A stretch of DNA of 64,000 nucleotides from an uncultured Bacteroidales bacterium (GTDB lineage Bacteria > Bacteroidota > Bacteroidia > Bacteroidales > P3): NCBI GenBank assembly GCA_946401725.1, contig CAMIVE010000005.1, positions 1 to 64,000 on the forward strand. The letters are read 5' to 3'. The notes under the pieces are model-generated. The model saw nothing but the letters and a program-made list of their open reading frames with translations, was not told the DNA's origin and made no database searches. Of this stretch, positions 21,854-30,020 are shown one piece after another. Position numbers and translations under genes: made by a program. Each line of letters begins with the position of its first letter. The first letter of the stretch is position 1.

Positions 21854-23410
21854 TTATTTCTTTCCTTTCATGATTTCCACAAAGGGATTGAAGTAGTTCT
21901 CGGCTTTCACGGTGACGCCATCGAGACCTTTGCCGCCATTCTTGGGACGTTTCACATTGGCGAAAATACCCTTCTCCAAAGCCGTGAACAAGCCTTCACG
22001 CTCCATATCCTCAAGCAACTTGGTGGCGTTGTCAAGCACTTCTTTTGCACGCTTGCGGATGATACCGTTCTCTTTGAACTCCACCTCTTCTCCGATATCC
22101 TTCATGTTGTTGAAGATGTATTTGGCATTCTCGATAGAGAGGTAGCGGTCGCTCATGAAAGGCGTATGAATAGCTTCGGTAGGCATACCCAAAAGCTGCA
22201 AACCCTGATGGGTCCACTGACCGATGATATTGAACAGGGCATCCTGGATATGTCCGCGGAAAATATTGCCCGTCATGAATTTCGTAGGAGGCATGTATTT
22301 CAACGGAGCCTTGGGGAATATCTCACGCAGCATCTGCGCCTGAGCCAATTCGTAAAGGAAACCGTTTTCCAGCATCGGATCCATCTCAAAAGCATGTCCC
22401 AAGCCCATCTGTTCCTCGGGCAGACCTGCCAGGAGTGCCAGCTGCTCGTTGATAAAGTCGGAAGCGAGCACCGTATGCGCCTCTTCATAGGCATCGGCAG
22501 TGGTGAGGTAGTTGTCCTCGCCGGTATTGATAATGACACCGGCAAAACCGTTGATGATACGGGAGAAATATTGGTCAATCAATGTGCGCTGCATATTGAT
22601 GTCGCGGAACAGAATGCCATAAAGGGCATCGTTGAGCATCACATCCAACCCTTCCAATGCACCCATGGCGGCGATCTCCGGCATGCAGAGTCCCGAGCAA
22701 TAGTTGCAGAGGCGGATGTAACGGCCCACCTCCTCTCCTACCTCGTCGAGCGCCTTACGCATGATGCGGAAATTCTCCTGCGTGGCGAAAGTACCGCCGA
22801 AGCCTTCGGTCGTAGCGCCATAGGGAACATAATCCAAGAGGCTCTGGCCTGTCGTACGGATGACAGCGATGATATCGGCTCCCTGACGGGCACCGGCCTG
22901 TGCCTGAACAACATCTTCGTAGATATTACCCGTGGCAACGATGATATAAAGATAGGGTTTGGTGCCTTCACCAATGGTATTGATGTAGTTCTCGCGGCGC
23001 AAGCGGTTGTTGCGAATACGTGTCACATTTTCCTCGACAAAAGGCATGATAGCCTTGGAAGCGTCAGCAACTGAATGCATAGGAAGTTGTGTCAAGTCAA
23101 GCTTGCCGGCGACAATAGCCTCAGCAATCTGCTGCGGCGTTTTTCCCGTTTCGATGATAGCGTTACCTATAAAGAAAGCAACACCCTGGTTCAGAACGCC
23201 TTTGGATTTCAATCCATCCACAATAACATTAGGAAGCGGGACTTCATTTTCGTCAATTCCGTCGATGCCGAGCAGACGACAAATCGTGCGTTCTACCGCA
23301 ACAGTAGTGTAGTTGCCAACGAAATCCTGCACCTGATCGGCAATCTTGCGTGCAACACTTCTTGCATGCTCCACTTTTTCAAAATCGAGACCAATTTTAC
23401 TTTTTTGCAT
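21854..23410 (-). CDS. kamD: Lysine 5,6-aminomutase, alpha subunit
   Basis: The large subunit of lysine 5,6-aminomutase, forming the TIM barrel that binds substrate and the adenosyl group. I chose ATG 23410, giving 518 residues and an N-terminus (MQKSKIGLDFEKVEHARSVA) that aligns with clostridial KamD; in-frame ATGs up to 23446 are alternatives. Visible family segments include TVAVERTICRLLGIDG, FVEENVTRIRNNRLRRENY, TTGQSLLDYVPYGAT and EIAAMGALEGLDVMLNDA. It is the first gene of the kam operon, with a good promoter about 100 bases upstream. kamA (2,3-aminomutase), kdd, kce and kal are absent from the window. Confidence 0.95.
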   Translation of the reverse strand: MQKSKIGLDFEKVEHARSVARKIADQVQDFVGNYTTVAVERTICRLLGIDGIDENEVPLPNVIVDGLKSKGVLNQGVAFFIGNAIIETGKTPQQIAEAIVAGKLDLTQLPMHSVADASKAIMPFVEENVTRIRNNRLRRENYINTIGEGTKPYLYIIVATGNIYEDVVQAQAGARQGADIIAVIRTTGQSLLDYVPYGATTEGFGGTFATQENFRIMRKALDEVGEEVGRYIRLCNYCSGLCMPEIAAMGALEGLDVMLNDALYGILFRDINMQRTLIDQYFSRIINGFAGVIINTGEDNYLTTADAYEEAHTVLASDFINEQLALLAGLPEEQMGLGHAFEMDPMLENGFLYELAQAQMLREIFPKAPLKYMPPTKFMTGNIFRGHIQDALFNIIGQWTHQGLQLLGMPTEAIHTPFMSDRYLSIENAKYIFNNMKDIGEEVEFKENGIIRKRAKEVLDNATKLLEDMEREGLFTALEKGIFANVKRPKNGGKGLDGVTVKAENYFNPFVEIMKGKK

Positions 23411-23506
23411 AGGTTCAAAATACATTAATATTTCACTCATTATCAATATTTCTCACATCAAAGCCTACCTTAAAGACGAATAGTCGGTGACGCAAGAAAA
23501 CCGTTG

Positions 23507-23537
23507 CAAAGTTAATGATTTTTTGTGATATAGCAAT
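23507..23537 (-). promoter_or_regulatory. Promoter of the kamD operon
   Basis: On the minus strand TAACTTTG (plus 23507-23514) is a perfect -7 element. A TTG (plus 23534-23536) lies 19 bases upstream as the -33 element. The transcript would have a leader of about 90 bases before kamD. Confidence 0.7.
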
Positions 23538-23651
23538 TGTTTTTTGAAAGAATTTCTATATAATAAACAATAGCAATTATAAAACATTACGTATCAATCA
23601 TTTGGAATTTCGCCTCTCCTAGCGTCACAATACAAAAACAGCGCATACAGC

Positions 23652-23689
23652 AACCGCCGGAACATTCTGCTTCGAATGTTCCGGCGGTT
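23652..23689 (-). terminator. Terminator of the RNase G gene
   Basis: AACCGCCGGAACATT and AATGTTCCGGCGGTT form a perfect 15-base-pair stem with an eight-base loop, 33 bases after the rng stop. A T-run (GCTGTTTTTG) lies slightly downstream on the minus strand. Confidence 0.8.
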
Positions 23690-23722
23690 GACATCTATCG
23701 ACAAGCGACGGGAAGCGGACGT

Positions 23723-25273
23723 TTACATCTGGACTTCTTCGCCGCCGGCATTGAAGAATTTGTATTCCAAAAGGCTGTAGCTTTCTGCCGCTTTGATAGT
23801 CAAACGCATTTTGTACTTGCGTTGCCACTGTCGGCGAATAGATTTGAATCCCTTGGTAAGATACGCCTGGATATAGGGATGGGTGATAATGGTGAGTTTG
23901 CGTTCCCGTTGTGACATATCAAGATAGCGGAGGTTGGACTCGATCTCATCCACCACCACCAAGCTCGACTTGATGGTGCCCGTACCGTCACAGAACGGAC
24001 ATTTTTCCTGGACATCGACTTCGATGGCAGGACGCACTCGCTGACGGGTGATCTGCATCAGACCGAATTTGCTCAACGGCAGGATGGTGTGGCGAGCCTT
24101 GTCCTTTTTCATCTCCTCGGTCATCACCTCATAGAGCTGGCGGCGGTGTTCGGCCTTGAGCATATCGACAAAATCCACAATGACGATGCCACCCATATCG
24201 CGCAACCGCAACTGACGGGCGATTTCCTTGGCGGATTCGATGTTCACTTGGAGCGCTGTATCCTCCTGTCCCGTTCCCGCCTTGATGTGGTTGCCACTGT
24301 TCACGTCAATCACATGCATCGCCTCCGTATGTTCGATATATAGATAAACGCCAGAGCGGATGGTGACTATGCGTCCGAAAGCACGTCGGATATCGCGTTG
24401 GACACCGAATTGTTCAAATATCGGCGTCTCCAATTTGTACAACTTGACAATATCGATCTTTTCCGGGGCAATCGTACGTATACATTCTTTTACTTCGTTA
24501 AACAGCTCTTCGCTGTCACAGTAAACCGTGTTGAAATCGTCAGTAAGCACATCGCGGAGCAATGCAGAGGTGGCGCTCAATTCAGACTCGATCATCTGAG
24601 GGGTGTTGGCCGTCTTGAGTTTCACCGTCATCCGACGCCATTTGTCGAGCAAAGCATGCAAGTCGCTATCCAGTTCGGCCACCGATTTCCCTTCTGCCAC
24701 CGTACGGACTATCAATCCGAAATTATCGGGACGGATGCTTTGAATCAGCCTCCGCAACCGGTTACGTTCCTCAGAGCCTTTGATTTTTTGAGAAATAGAT
24801 ATCTTGTTAGAGAAAGGAACCAGCACCAGATAACGACCGGCAAAAGAGACTTCGCCCGACAGTTTCGGTCCTTTGGTCGAGATAGGTTCTTTGGCGATCT
24901 GTCCAAGGAGATACTGCCCCACCTTCAAGGTGTTGGAGAGATTGCCTGTTTTTTCAAAGACAGGCTCCAGTTTAAAGTTTTCGAGCGTCTGCATCGATGC
25001 GTCGCCGTTCATCGCCTGACGCAGGTATTTGCTGACCGAATTGTACTGAGGTCCCAAATCCAGATAATGAAGAAAACCATCTTTCTCGTCGCCAAGATCG
25101 ACAAATGCGGCATTCAAACCCGGCATAATCTTACGCACCCTGCCTAGCACTACATCGCCAACGGCAAAATGATTGTTTTTCTTCTCTTTATGCAATTCCA
25201 CCAGCTGCTTGTCTTCAAGAAGGGCTATCTGCACATCGCTGTCGGAAGCTGAAATTATCAGTTCTTTATTCAT
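23723..25273 (-). CDS. rng: Ribonuclease G (RNase E/G family)
   Basis: An endoribonuclease for 5-prime processing of 16S rRNA and mRNA decay. The 516-residue protein has the compact RNase G layout without the long RNase E tail. It shows an N-terminal S1 domain (VGDVVLGRVRKIMPGLNAAFVDLG, residues ~38-61, continuing DGFLHYLDL), the catalytic aspartates in MHVIDVNSG and GGIVIVDFVDM, and the zinc-link CPFCDGTG near residue 430. It is preceded by the 29-residue basic protein gene and separated from it by a terminator. Confidence 0.94.
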   Translation of the reverse strand: MNKELIISASDSDVQIALLEDKQLVELHKEKKNNHFAVGDVVLGRVRKIMPGLNAAFVDLGDEKDGFLHYLDLGPQYNSVSKYLRQAMNGDASMQTLENFKLEPVFEKTGNLSNTLKVGQYLLGQIAKEPISTKGPKLSGEVSFAGRYLVLVPFSNKISISQKIKGSEERNRLRRLIQSIRPDNFGLIVRTVAEGKSVAELDSDLHALLDKWRRMTVKLKTANTPQMIESELSATSALLRDVLTDDFNTVYCDSEELFNEVKECIRTIAPEKIDIVKLYKLETPIFEQFGVQRDIRRAFGRIVTIRSGVYLYIEHTEAMHVIDVNSGNHIKAGTGQEDTALQVNIESAKEIARQLRLRDMGGIVIVDFVDMLKAEHRRQLYEVMTEEMKKDKARHTILPLSKFGLMQITRQRVRPAIEVDVQEKCPFCDGTGTIKSSLVVVDEIESNLRYLDMSQRERKLTIITHPYIQAYLTKGFKSIRRQWQRKYKMRLTIKAAESYSLLEYKFFNAGGEEVQM

Positions 25274-25321
25274 ATATTATTTTAGAGCGTTGGGCTATTG
25301 CCAACGTGGTAAAAAACAAAA

Positions 25322-25359
25322 CAAATTACACAACACGCACGAATGCGTTGTGTAATTTG
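25322..25359 (-). terminator. Terminator after the 29-aa basic protein gene
   Basis: CAAATTACACAAC and GTTGTGTAATTTG form a 13-base-pair stem with a 12-base loop. On the minus strand it is followed by TTTTGTTTTTTAC. It lies 41 bases after the small gene. Confidence 0.8.
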
Positions 25360-25400
25360 TTTTAGTTTCTGTTAGATGTCAAAAAGAAAAAAGGGAATCC

Positions 25401-25490
25401 TTATTTCTTCTTATGTCTGTTCTTGCGCAAACGTTTTTTACGTTTGTGCGTAGACATCTTATGTCTTTTGTGTTTTTTACCGTTGGGCAT
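25401..25490 (-). CDS. 29-residue very basic ribosomal-like protein
   Basis: A tiny gene encoding 29 residues, more than two-thirds of them Lys, Arg or His. It begins MPNGKKHKRHKMSTHKRKKR and ends RKNRHKKK. I recognise the pattern as a near-invariant Bacteroidota small protein, often labelled AURKAIP1/COX24-domain protein, and related in style to small mS38/bS22-type ribosomal proteins. A ribosomal role is inferred from composition and family. It lies between the HU gene (19 bases away, same strand) and RNase G, with its own terminator. It is too short for most gene callers. Confidence 0.85.
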   Translation of the reverse strand: MPNGKKHKRHKMSTHKRKKRLRKNRHKKK

Positions 25491-25508
25491 AATTATATAG
25501 ATTTAAAG

Positions 25509-25793
25509 TTATTTCGTATTGTTCTTCACATCAGCCATGAAGGCTTTGGACGGTTTGAAAGCCGGGATGTTATGTGCGGGGATGATAACCGTTGTATTCT
25601 TCGAGATATTACGACCGGTCTTCTCTGCTCTTTTCTTAACGATAAAACTACCGAAACCACGGAGATAGACATTTTCACCTTCTGTGAGGGAATCCTTGAT
25701 GGCGATCATCAACTCCTCAACAACAGTCATAATAGCAATCTTCTCAATGCCAGTCTTATGGGCAATTTCATTAACTATTTCAGCCTTAGTCAT
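25509..25793 (-). CDS. HU/IHF-family DNA-binding protein
   Basis: A nucleoid-associated protein of 94 residues. It begins MTKAEIVNEIAHKTGI; the DNA-contact arm is NVYLRGFGSFIVKKRAEKTG, with IPAHNIPAFKPSKAF carrying the proline that intercalates in DNA. I chose ATG 25793 over a longer start because MTKAEIV is the canonical N-terminus. A -7 element (TAATTTTG, plus 25836-25843) lies about 45 bases upstream. It could be HU or an IHF subunit; the sequence does not settle which. The small basic protein gene follows directly. Confidence 0.93.
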   Translation of the reverse strand: MTKAEIVNEIAHKTGIEKIAIMTVVEELMIAIKDSLTEGENVYLRGFGSFIVKKRAEKTGRNISKNTTVIIPAHNIPAFKPSKAFMADVKNNTK

Positions 25794-25835
25794 TTCAATT
25801 ACTTTTTTATTACTTTTTTCAAAAAAATCGAAGTG

Positions 25836-25843
25836 CAAAATTA
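25836..25843 (-). promoter_or_regulatory. Bacteroidota -7 element for the HU gene
   Basis: The minus strand reads TAATTTTG, matching TAnnTTTG, and predicts a leader of about 35 bases. No clear -33 TTTG is visible in the AT-rich upstream region. Confidence 0.5.
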
Positions 25844-25962
25844 CTATTTTTTTTTAAACCAGCGCTGTTTTTTTTCACTTTTTATATTCCTTTTCTATCA
25901 AACAAATGTCTATTTACCTAGGAATAAATAAATTAATCAATAATAAAACAACAGGAAAAATA

Positions 25963-26883
25963 TTATTCATGAGATTCAACAGGAACTGTTTCATGCGGTT
26001 CGGGCATCTGTTTTTCACTTTTTTGATGTAAAAACACCCACACAAAAATCGCGACAGCGACGACCAGTCCGCCAAGAGCCAAATACCAAGGTGCATTCAA
26101 GGTCTCCGTGAATTGCATATCGACAATTCCTCTGGTGCTAAGATAATATAGTACAATCGCAAGTGCGTTGTTCAAGAAATGGGCGGTGGCATTGATCCAC
26201 AAGGAGCCCCCATAATAGAAAAGGTAACCCAGCGCGGCACCCAGTATGAAGCGCGGCAGGAAAGCGAAAATCTCGCCGTGGAAAATCGAGAACACAGCCG
26301 CCGTAAGCCAAATAGCGACATGGGGGTTGCGCACCATTCTGCAAAACAGCTGCTGAAGCGCGCCCCGGAACAGCAGTTCCTCGCACACTGCCGGAACCAA
26401 CGCCATAATCAAAAGGTTGCTCAGCAACGCCCCAATACCGTCGCGCGTAAGGTATATCTCCATCTGCGCCTGTGTTTTCTCCCCCAACTGCCGCATCGAC
26501 TCTTCCATCGCCGCAAAACGCTGAGGCAGGTGCCATGCATCGTTGACCCGGCTCAGCCAGTCCGACATAGGCAGAAGGCAAATGAGGATCAGACAGGCAG
26601 CGAGCAATTTCACCGCCATGCCGTCCACGGAACGGACTCCCAGATGGCGTAAAGGTTTGCCATAAAACAAAAAGGCGAACAGCAATGCCGTGCAGGCGAA
26701 TGAGACAATCTGCGTGACGGCCAGCAGCGCAAAGCGCCCGTCTATACCGTCAGACATCAGCGAAAAAGCAAGCGTGAAGCCTGCCGAAAGAATGACCGAC
26801 AGAATGAAAAAGAGGACAAATATCAGCGCCAATGCCAACAACTGTCCCCCTGGTTTTGTATCTTTAAAAAACTGGTTGATCAT
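25963..26883 (-). CDS. CPBP-family intramembrane metalloprotease
   Basis: A 306-residue membrane protein with about eight helices, of the CAAX-protease/bacteriocin-processing (Abi) family. The three metal-binding motifs are present: EELLFRG (EExxxR-type), the FSIFHGE motif with its His, and HFLNN (HxxxN-type) near residue 240. Such proteins cleave substrates inside the membrane or act in bacteriocin immunity; the substrate is unknown. I chose ATG 26883 because an earlier start would run into the tRNA gene, which ends eight bases upstream. The C-terminus is a charged cytoplasmic tail (KSEKQMPEPHE). Confidence 0.88.
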   Translation of the reverse strand: MINQFFKDTKPGGQLLALALIFVLFFILSVILSAGFTLAFSLMSDGIDGRFALLAVTQIVSFACTALLFAFLFYGKPLRHLGVRSVDGMAVKLLAACLILICLLPMSDWLSRVNDAWHLPQRFAAMEESMRQLGEKTQAQMEIYLTRDGIGALLSNLLIMALVPAVCEELLFRGALQQLFCRMVRNPHVAIWLTAAVFSIFHGEIFAFLPRFILGAALGYLFYYGGSLWINATAHFLNNALAIVLYYLSTRGIVDMQFTETLNAPWYLALGGLVVAVAIFVWVFLHQKSEKQMPEPHETVPVESHE

Positions 26884-26891
26884 ATATTTTG

Positions 26892-26965
26892 TGACCCCGG
26901 CGGGATTCAAACCCACGACTTTCGGAACCGGAATCCGACGTTCTATTCAGCTGAACTACGGGGCC
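26892..26965 (-). tRNA. tRNA-Arg (anticodon CCG)
   Basis: A 74-base cloverleaf on the minus strand. The acceptor stem GGCCCCG pairs with CGGGGTC (one G-U). The D arm is GTTC/GAAC, the anticodon stem TCGGA/TCCGA encloses loop TTCCGGT with anticodon CCG, and the T arm GTGGG/CCCGC encloses TTTGAAT. The discriminator base is A, and CCA is not encoded. It is eight bases upstream of the CPBP protease gene. Confidence 0.93.
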
Positions 26966-27034
26966 AAGTCTTCATTTTCGGTTTTCAAAACGGCGACCTA
27001 TTTTTTTTATTGTCTGTTTTGAAAAAAAATTTGC

Positions 27035-27047
27035 ATCCGACGGATGG
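27035..27047 (-). terminator. Weak terminator after luxS
   Basis: CATCC and GGATG form a five-base-pair stem with a three-base loop, five bases after the luxS stop. On the minus strand it is followed by CAAATTTTTTTT. The stem is short, but the T-run is good. Confidence 0.45.
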
Positions 27048-27052
27048 AGGCA

Positions 27053-27547
27053 TCATGCATCAGCAAACACCTTGCCATCTTCCAGTACAACCTGCAGCTT
27101 GGTATACTCGCTGTGGAAATCGTTTTTCAGACGGTCCAGATAGCGTGCACTCTCCCATTTGCACATCGGCAGATCGTGGAGCAAACAGTTGCCGCAGGTT
27201 TCGGGAGTGGTGGCAGGGACTTCCGACTGGGTCAAGATCCATTCCAGACACTCCATGGTGAGCGAACGCATCTCCTGAACGGTATACGACCCCGTCATGA
27301 TGACGTACATTCCTGTCAGACAGCCCATGGGGCCGACATACACCACGTCGTCCTTGACCGACGAATTGCGGAACCAAGTGGCCATCAGGTGTTCGAGACT
27401 GTGCATGGCCGAAGGCGCAACGGCGGGTTCCCGGTTGGGTTCCGTGATGCGAAGGTCGAATGTGGTGAATCCTTTGTCGATTCGGGAGACATAGATACCC
27501 GGTTTCAGATGGGTATGGTCTATTGTAAAACTTTGGATGACTTCCAT
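27053..27547 (-). CDS. luxS: S-ribosylhomocysteine lyase
   Basis: A metalloenzyme that splits S-ribosylhomocysteine into homocysteine and the AI-2 precursor DPD. The 164-residue protein has the metal-binding HSLEH (His49, Glu52, His53), the catalytic Cys76 in GPMGCLTG, and Cys118 in ETCGN as third ligand. It follows mtnN by nine bases on the same strand. MtnN supplies its substrate from S-adenosylhomocysteine, so the two genes form a complete detoxification pair. AI-2 signalling itself cannot be inferred from the sequence. Confidence 0.96.
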   Translation of the reverse strand: MEVIQSFTIDHTHLKPGIYVSRIDKGFTTFDLRITEPNREPAVAPSAMHSLEHLMATWFRNSSVKDDVVYVGPMGCLTGMYVIMTGSYTVQEMRSLTMECLEWILTQSEVPATTPETCGNCLLHDLPMCKWESARYLDRLKNDFHSEYTKLQVVLEDGKVFADA

Positions 27548-27556
27548 GATGAAGAT

Positions 27557-28222
27557 TTATAGGGTTTCGAGATAGGTTTTGACGAAATGGAAAGAGCGGT
27601 CGCACATAGAGGTGAGGAAATCCGCCCACTGCTGCTGATGGTCGTCGGTACGACCCGGGGTGTCGCTGATGACCCGCAGGCTAAGGAACGGCAAGCCGAG
27701 CAGGAAACAGGTCTGCGCGATGGCGGCACTCTCCATGTCGCAAGCCAATCCGTCGGGGAAGTGCTGCTTGATGCCATTCTGGCGTTCCCTGTCCGTAATA
27801 AACTGGTCGCCCGTGCAGATCAATCCCGTCATCAGCCGTTCGCCCGCGTCCAGCGGCACGGCACGGGCATGCTCCAAAAGTTTTGGGTCGGCGTCGAAAC
27901 GTGCAGGCAGGCCTTGGATCTGTCCGAGGACACAGTCCGGACTGAAGCCACAGTCGACATCATGGTAGACACACTGGGTGGCTGCCAGCACGTCCATCAC
28001 CTGCATCTGGATGTCAATACCACCGGCCAGACCCGTGCTGATAATGACATCGGGGTGGTGCTCCTGTACAAGGCGCATGGTACCGACGGCTGCATTGACC
28101 TTGCCAATGCCACACTTCCATAAGACAATATCGTTGTTGGCCAAACGGCCTGTGGAACCGCCCAAGGCTTCGAGCATCTTGTTGTACTCGATGTCCATGG
28201 CGACAATCAATCCTACTTTCAT
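27557..28222 (-). CDS. mtnN: 5'-Methylthioadenosine/S-adenosylhomocysteine nucleosidase
   Basis: This enzyme removes adenine from methylthioadenosine and S-adenosylhomocysteine. The 221-residue protein begins MKVGLIVAMDIEYNKML and has the ligand-binding STGLAGGI near residue 70. The catalytic region DMESAAIAQTCFLLGLPF follows, then the adenine-contacting Asp in RVISDTPG. It lies directly upstream of luxS and directly downstream of the DUF1846 gene (8 bases). These three probably form one operon. Confidence 0.95.
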   Translation of the reverse strand: MKVGLIVAMDIEYNKMLEALGGSTGRLANNDIVLWKCGIGKVNAAVGTMRLVQEHHPDVIISTGLAGGIDIQMQVMDVLAATQCVYHDVDCGFSPDCVLGQIQGLPARFDADPKLLEHARAVPLDAGERLMTGLICTGDQFITDRERQNGIKQHFPDGLACDMESAAIAQTCFLLGLPFLSLRVISDTPGRTDDHQQQWADFLTSMCDRSFHFVKTYLETL

Positions 28223-28230
28223 ATATTCAT

Positions 28231-29703
28231 TTATTTATCTTGTTTCTTCGGTTGCGGGTCGGAGGTGACGTCCACCCCCAGTTTCTTGAAAATCTTTTGG
28301 TCCACTTCGCCCAGCATGGTGGTGGTGTGCACCTGGCAGCCTTTCAGCTTCGGCAACGTTTCCAAAGCCAGCTGGCAGTTCTCGTCGGTGAGGCTGAGCA
28401 TGGAGAGCGCCAGCAGCACCTCGTCGGTATGCAGCCGGGGGTTCTTGCCATGGAGGAGGCTGGTTTTGGTATATTGAATAGGTTCGATATATTTCTGGGA
28501 AATCAGTTTGATGGCATGGTCGATACCCGCCAAATGCTTGATGGCGTTGATGAGCATAGCGGCACAGGCGCCGAGCAGCGGGCTGGAGTGACCGGTGATG
28601 ATGGTGCCGTCTTCCATCTCGATGGCGGCTGAGGGTGCTCCTTCGGCGGCGGCTCTTACACGGGCAGCGATGGTGGCGCGACGGAAATCGGTGGTGATCT
28701 TCATCTGTTTCATAAGAAGCGCGTTCTTGTCGACCTCCATCTCGGGGATACGTCCCTGAGCGTACTTGCAGAGCGCAGCGAAATAGCGGCGGATGATCTC
28801 GTCCTTGGAGGCCTTGCAGCAGACCTCGTCGTCGCAGATGCAGAACCCCGCCATGTTCACCCCCATATCGGTGGGCGATTTGTAGGGATTTTCGCCATAG
28901 ATGCCTTCGAAGATAGCGTTGAGCACCGGGAAGATCTCGATATCACGGTTATAGTTGACAGCCGTTTCGCCATAAGCATCGAGATGGAACGGATCGATCA
29001 TGTTGACGTCGTTAAGGTCGGCGGTAGCAGCTTCGTATGCCACATTGACAGGATGTTTGAGCGGAATGCTCCAGATGGGGAATGTCTCGAATTTCGCATA
29101 GCCCGCCTTAACGCCCCGCTTGTTTTCCTGATAGAGCTGGCTGAGACATACCGCCATTTTTCCACTTCCCGGACCGGGAGCCGTGATAACCACCAGGGGA
29201 CGGCTGGTGCGGATATACTCGTTGCGGCCGAAGCCGTTGTCGGAGCAAATCAATTCCACATTGGTAGGATAACCCTCGATGAGATAATGATAGTAGACGT
29301 CGATTCCCAACCGTTCCAGACGTTCGCGAAACGCCTGTGCGCTGGGCTGGCCATGATACTGCGTAATACACACCGCGCTGACCAGAAGGCCTCTGTTTTG
29401 GAACTCGTCGCGCAGACGCAGCACATCGTCGTCATAAGTGATGCCCAAATCGGCACGGACCTTGTTCTTCTCGATGTCGCGAGCGCTGATGGCGATGACA
29501 ATTTCTGCATCGTCACGCAGCTGCATGAGCATTTTCAACTTGCTGTCGGGTTCGAAACCCGGCAGGACACGACTGGCGTGGTAGTCGTCGAACAATTTGC
29601 CGCCAAATTCAAGATAAAGCTTGTTGCCGAACTTGGAGATACGTTCCTTGATGTGTTCGGACTGGATTTTGAGATACTTCTCGTTGTCGAAACCGTTTTT
29701 CAT
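28231..29703 (-). CDS. DUF1846 family protein
   Basis: A 490-residue cytoplasmic protein of the conserved DUF1846 family (PF08903). It starts MKNGFDNEKYLKIQSEHI and shows a long N-terminal Rossmann-like segment. The glycine-rich stretch ITAPGPGSGKMAVCLSQL near residue 175 has a P-loop-like shape. Family blocks ICDDEVCCKASKDEIIRRYF and ITGHSSPLLGACAAM follow. I chose ATG 29703 rather than 29712 because it fits the family N-terminus. No biochemical function is established to my knowledge. It is first in a likely operon with mtnN and luxS, suggesting a link to S-adenosylmethionine by-product metabolism; that is inference. Confidence 0.9.
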   Translation of the reverse strand: MKNGFDNEKYLKIQSEHIKERISKFGNKLYLEFGGKLFDDYHASRVLPGFEPDSKLKMLMQLRDDAEIVIAISARDIEKNKVRADLGITYDDDVLRLRDEFQNRGLLVSAVCITQYHGQPSAQAFRERLERLGIDVYYHYLIEGYPTNVELICSDNGFGRNEYIRTSRPLVVITAPGPGSGKMAVCLSQLYQENKRGVKAGYAKFETFPIWSIPLKHPVNVAYEAATADLNDVNMIDPFHLDAYGETAVNYNRDIEIFPVLNAIFEGIYGENPYKSPTDMGVNMAGFCICDDEVCCKASKDEIIRRYFAALCKYAQGRIPEMEVDKNALLMKQMKITTDFRRATIAARVRAAAEGAPSAAIEMEDGTIITGHSSPLLGACAAMLINAIKHLAGIDHAIKLISQKYIEPIQYTKTSLLHGKNPRLHTDEVLLALSMLSLTDENCQLALETLPKLKGCQVHTTTMLGEVDQKIFKKLGVDVTSDPQPKKQDK

Positions 29704-30020
29704 AAAACTCAATACTAAACCCCAAACAACTTAAACAAAAACTAACCTTAACTGGGGGGCCGAAGCCGTCCGGTTGATAACTCCAGTGAAAGCCATTGAG
29801 GAGATGCTATAAATAATGAAATACGGGATACAAAAATACAAAGATTTTTAAAAACAAATGATACGGAAACAAACAGAAGCAACAATATCATCAATATTTT
29901 CACTCAGAAACAGCACCTTAAAATGTTGATATTTTTTTCTTCACACGAACAATAACTGTCTAAAAAAAGGAAAAAAAAGTGCGTTATAAAACAAAATAAG
30001 ATGTATCACGTTAAGTAGAC
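29704..30020. other. Intergenic region between divergent DUF1846 and sensor-kinase genes
   Basis: These 317 bases are AT-rich, apart from a GC block near 29752-29772 containing six G. I see no tRNA, stable hairpin or clear TAnnTTTG promoter on either strand. Promoters for both neighbours should lie here, but I cannot place them. Confidence 0.5.
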
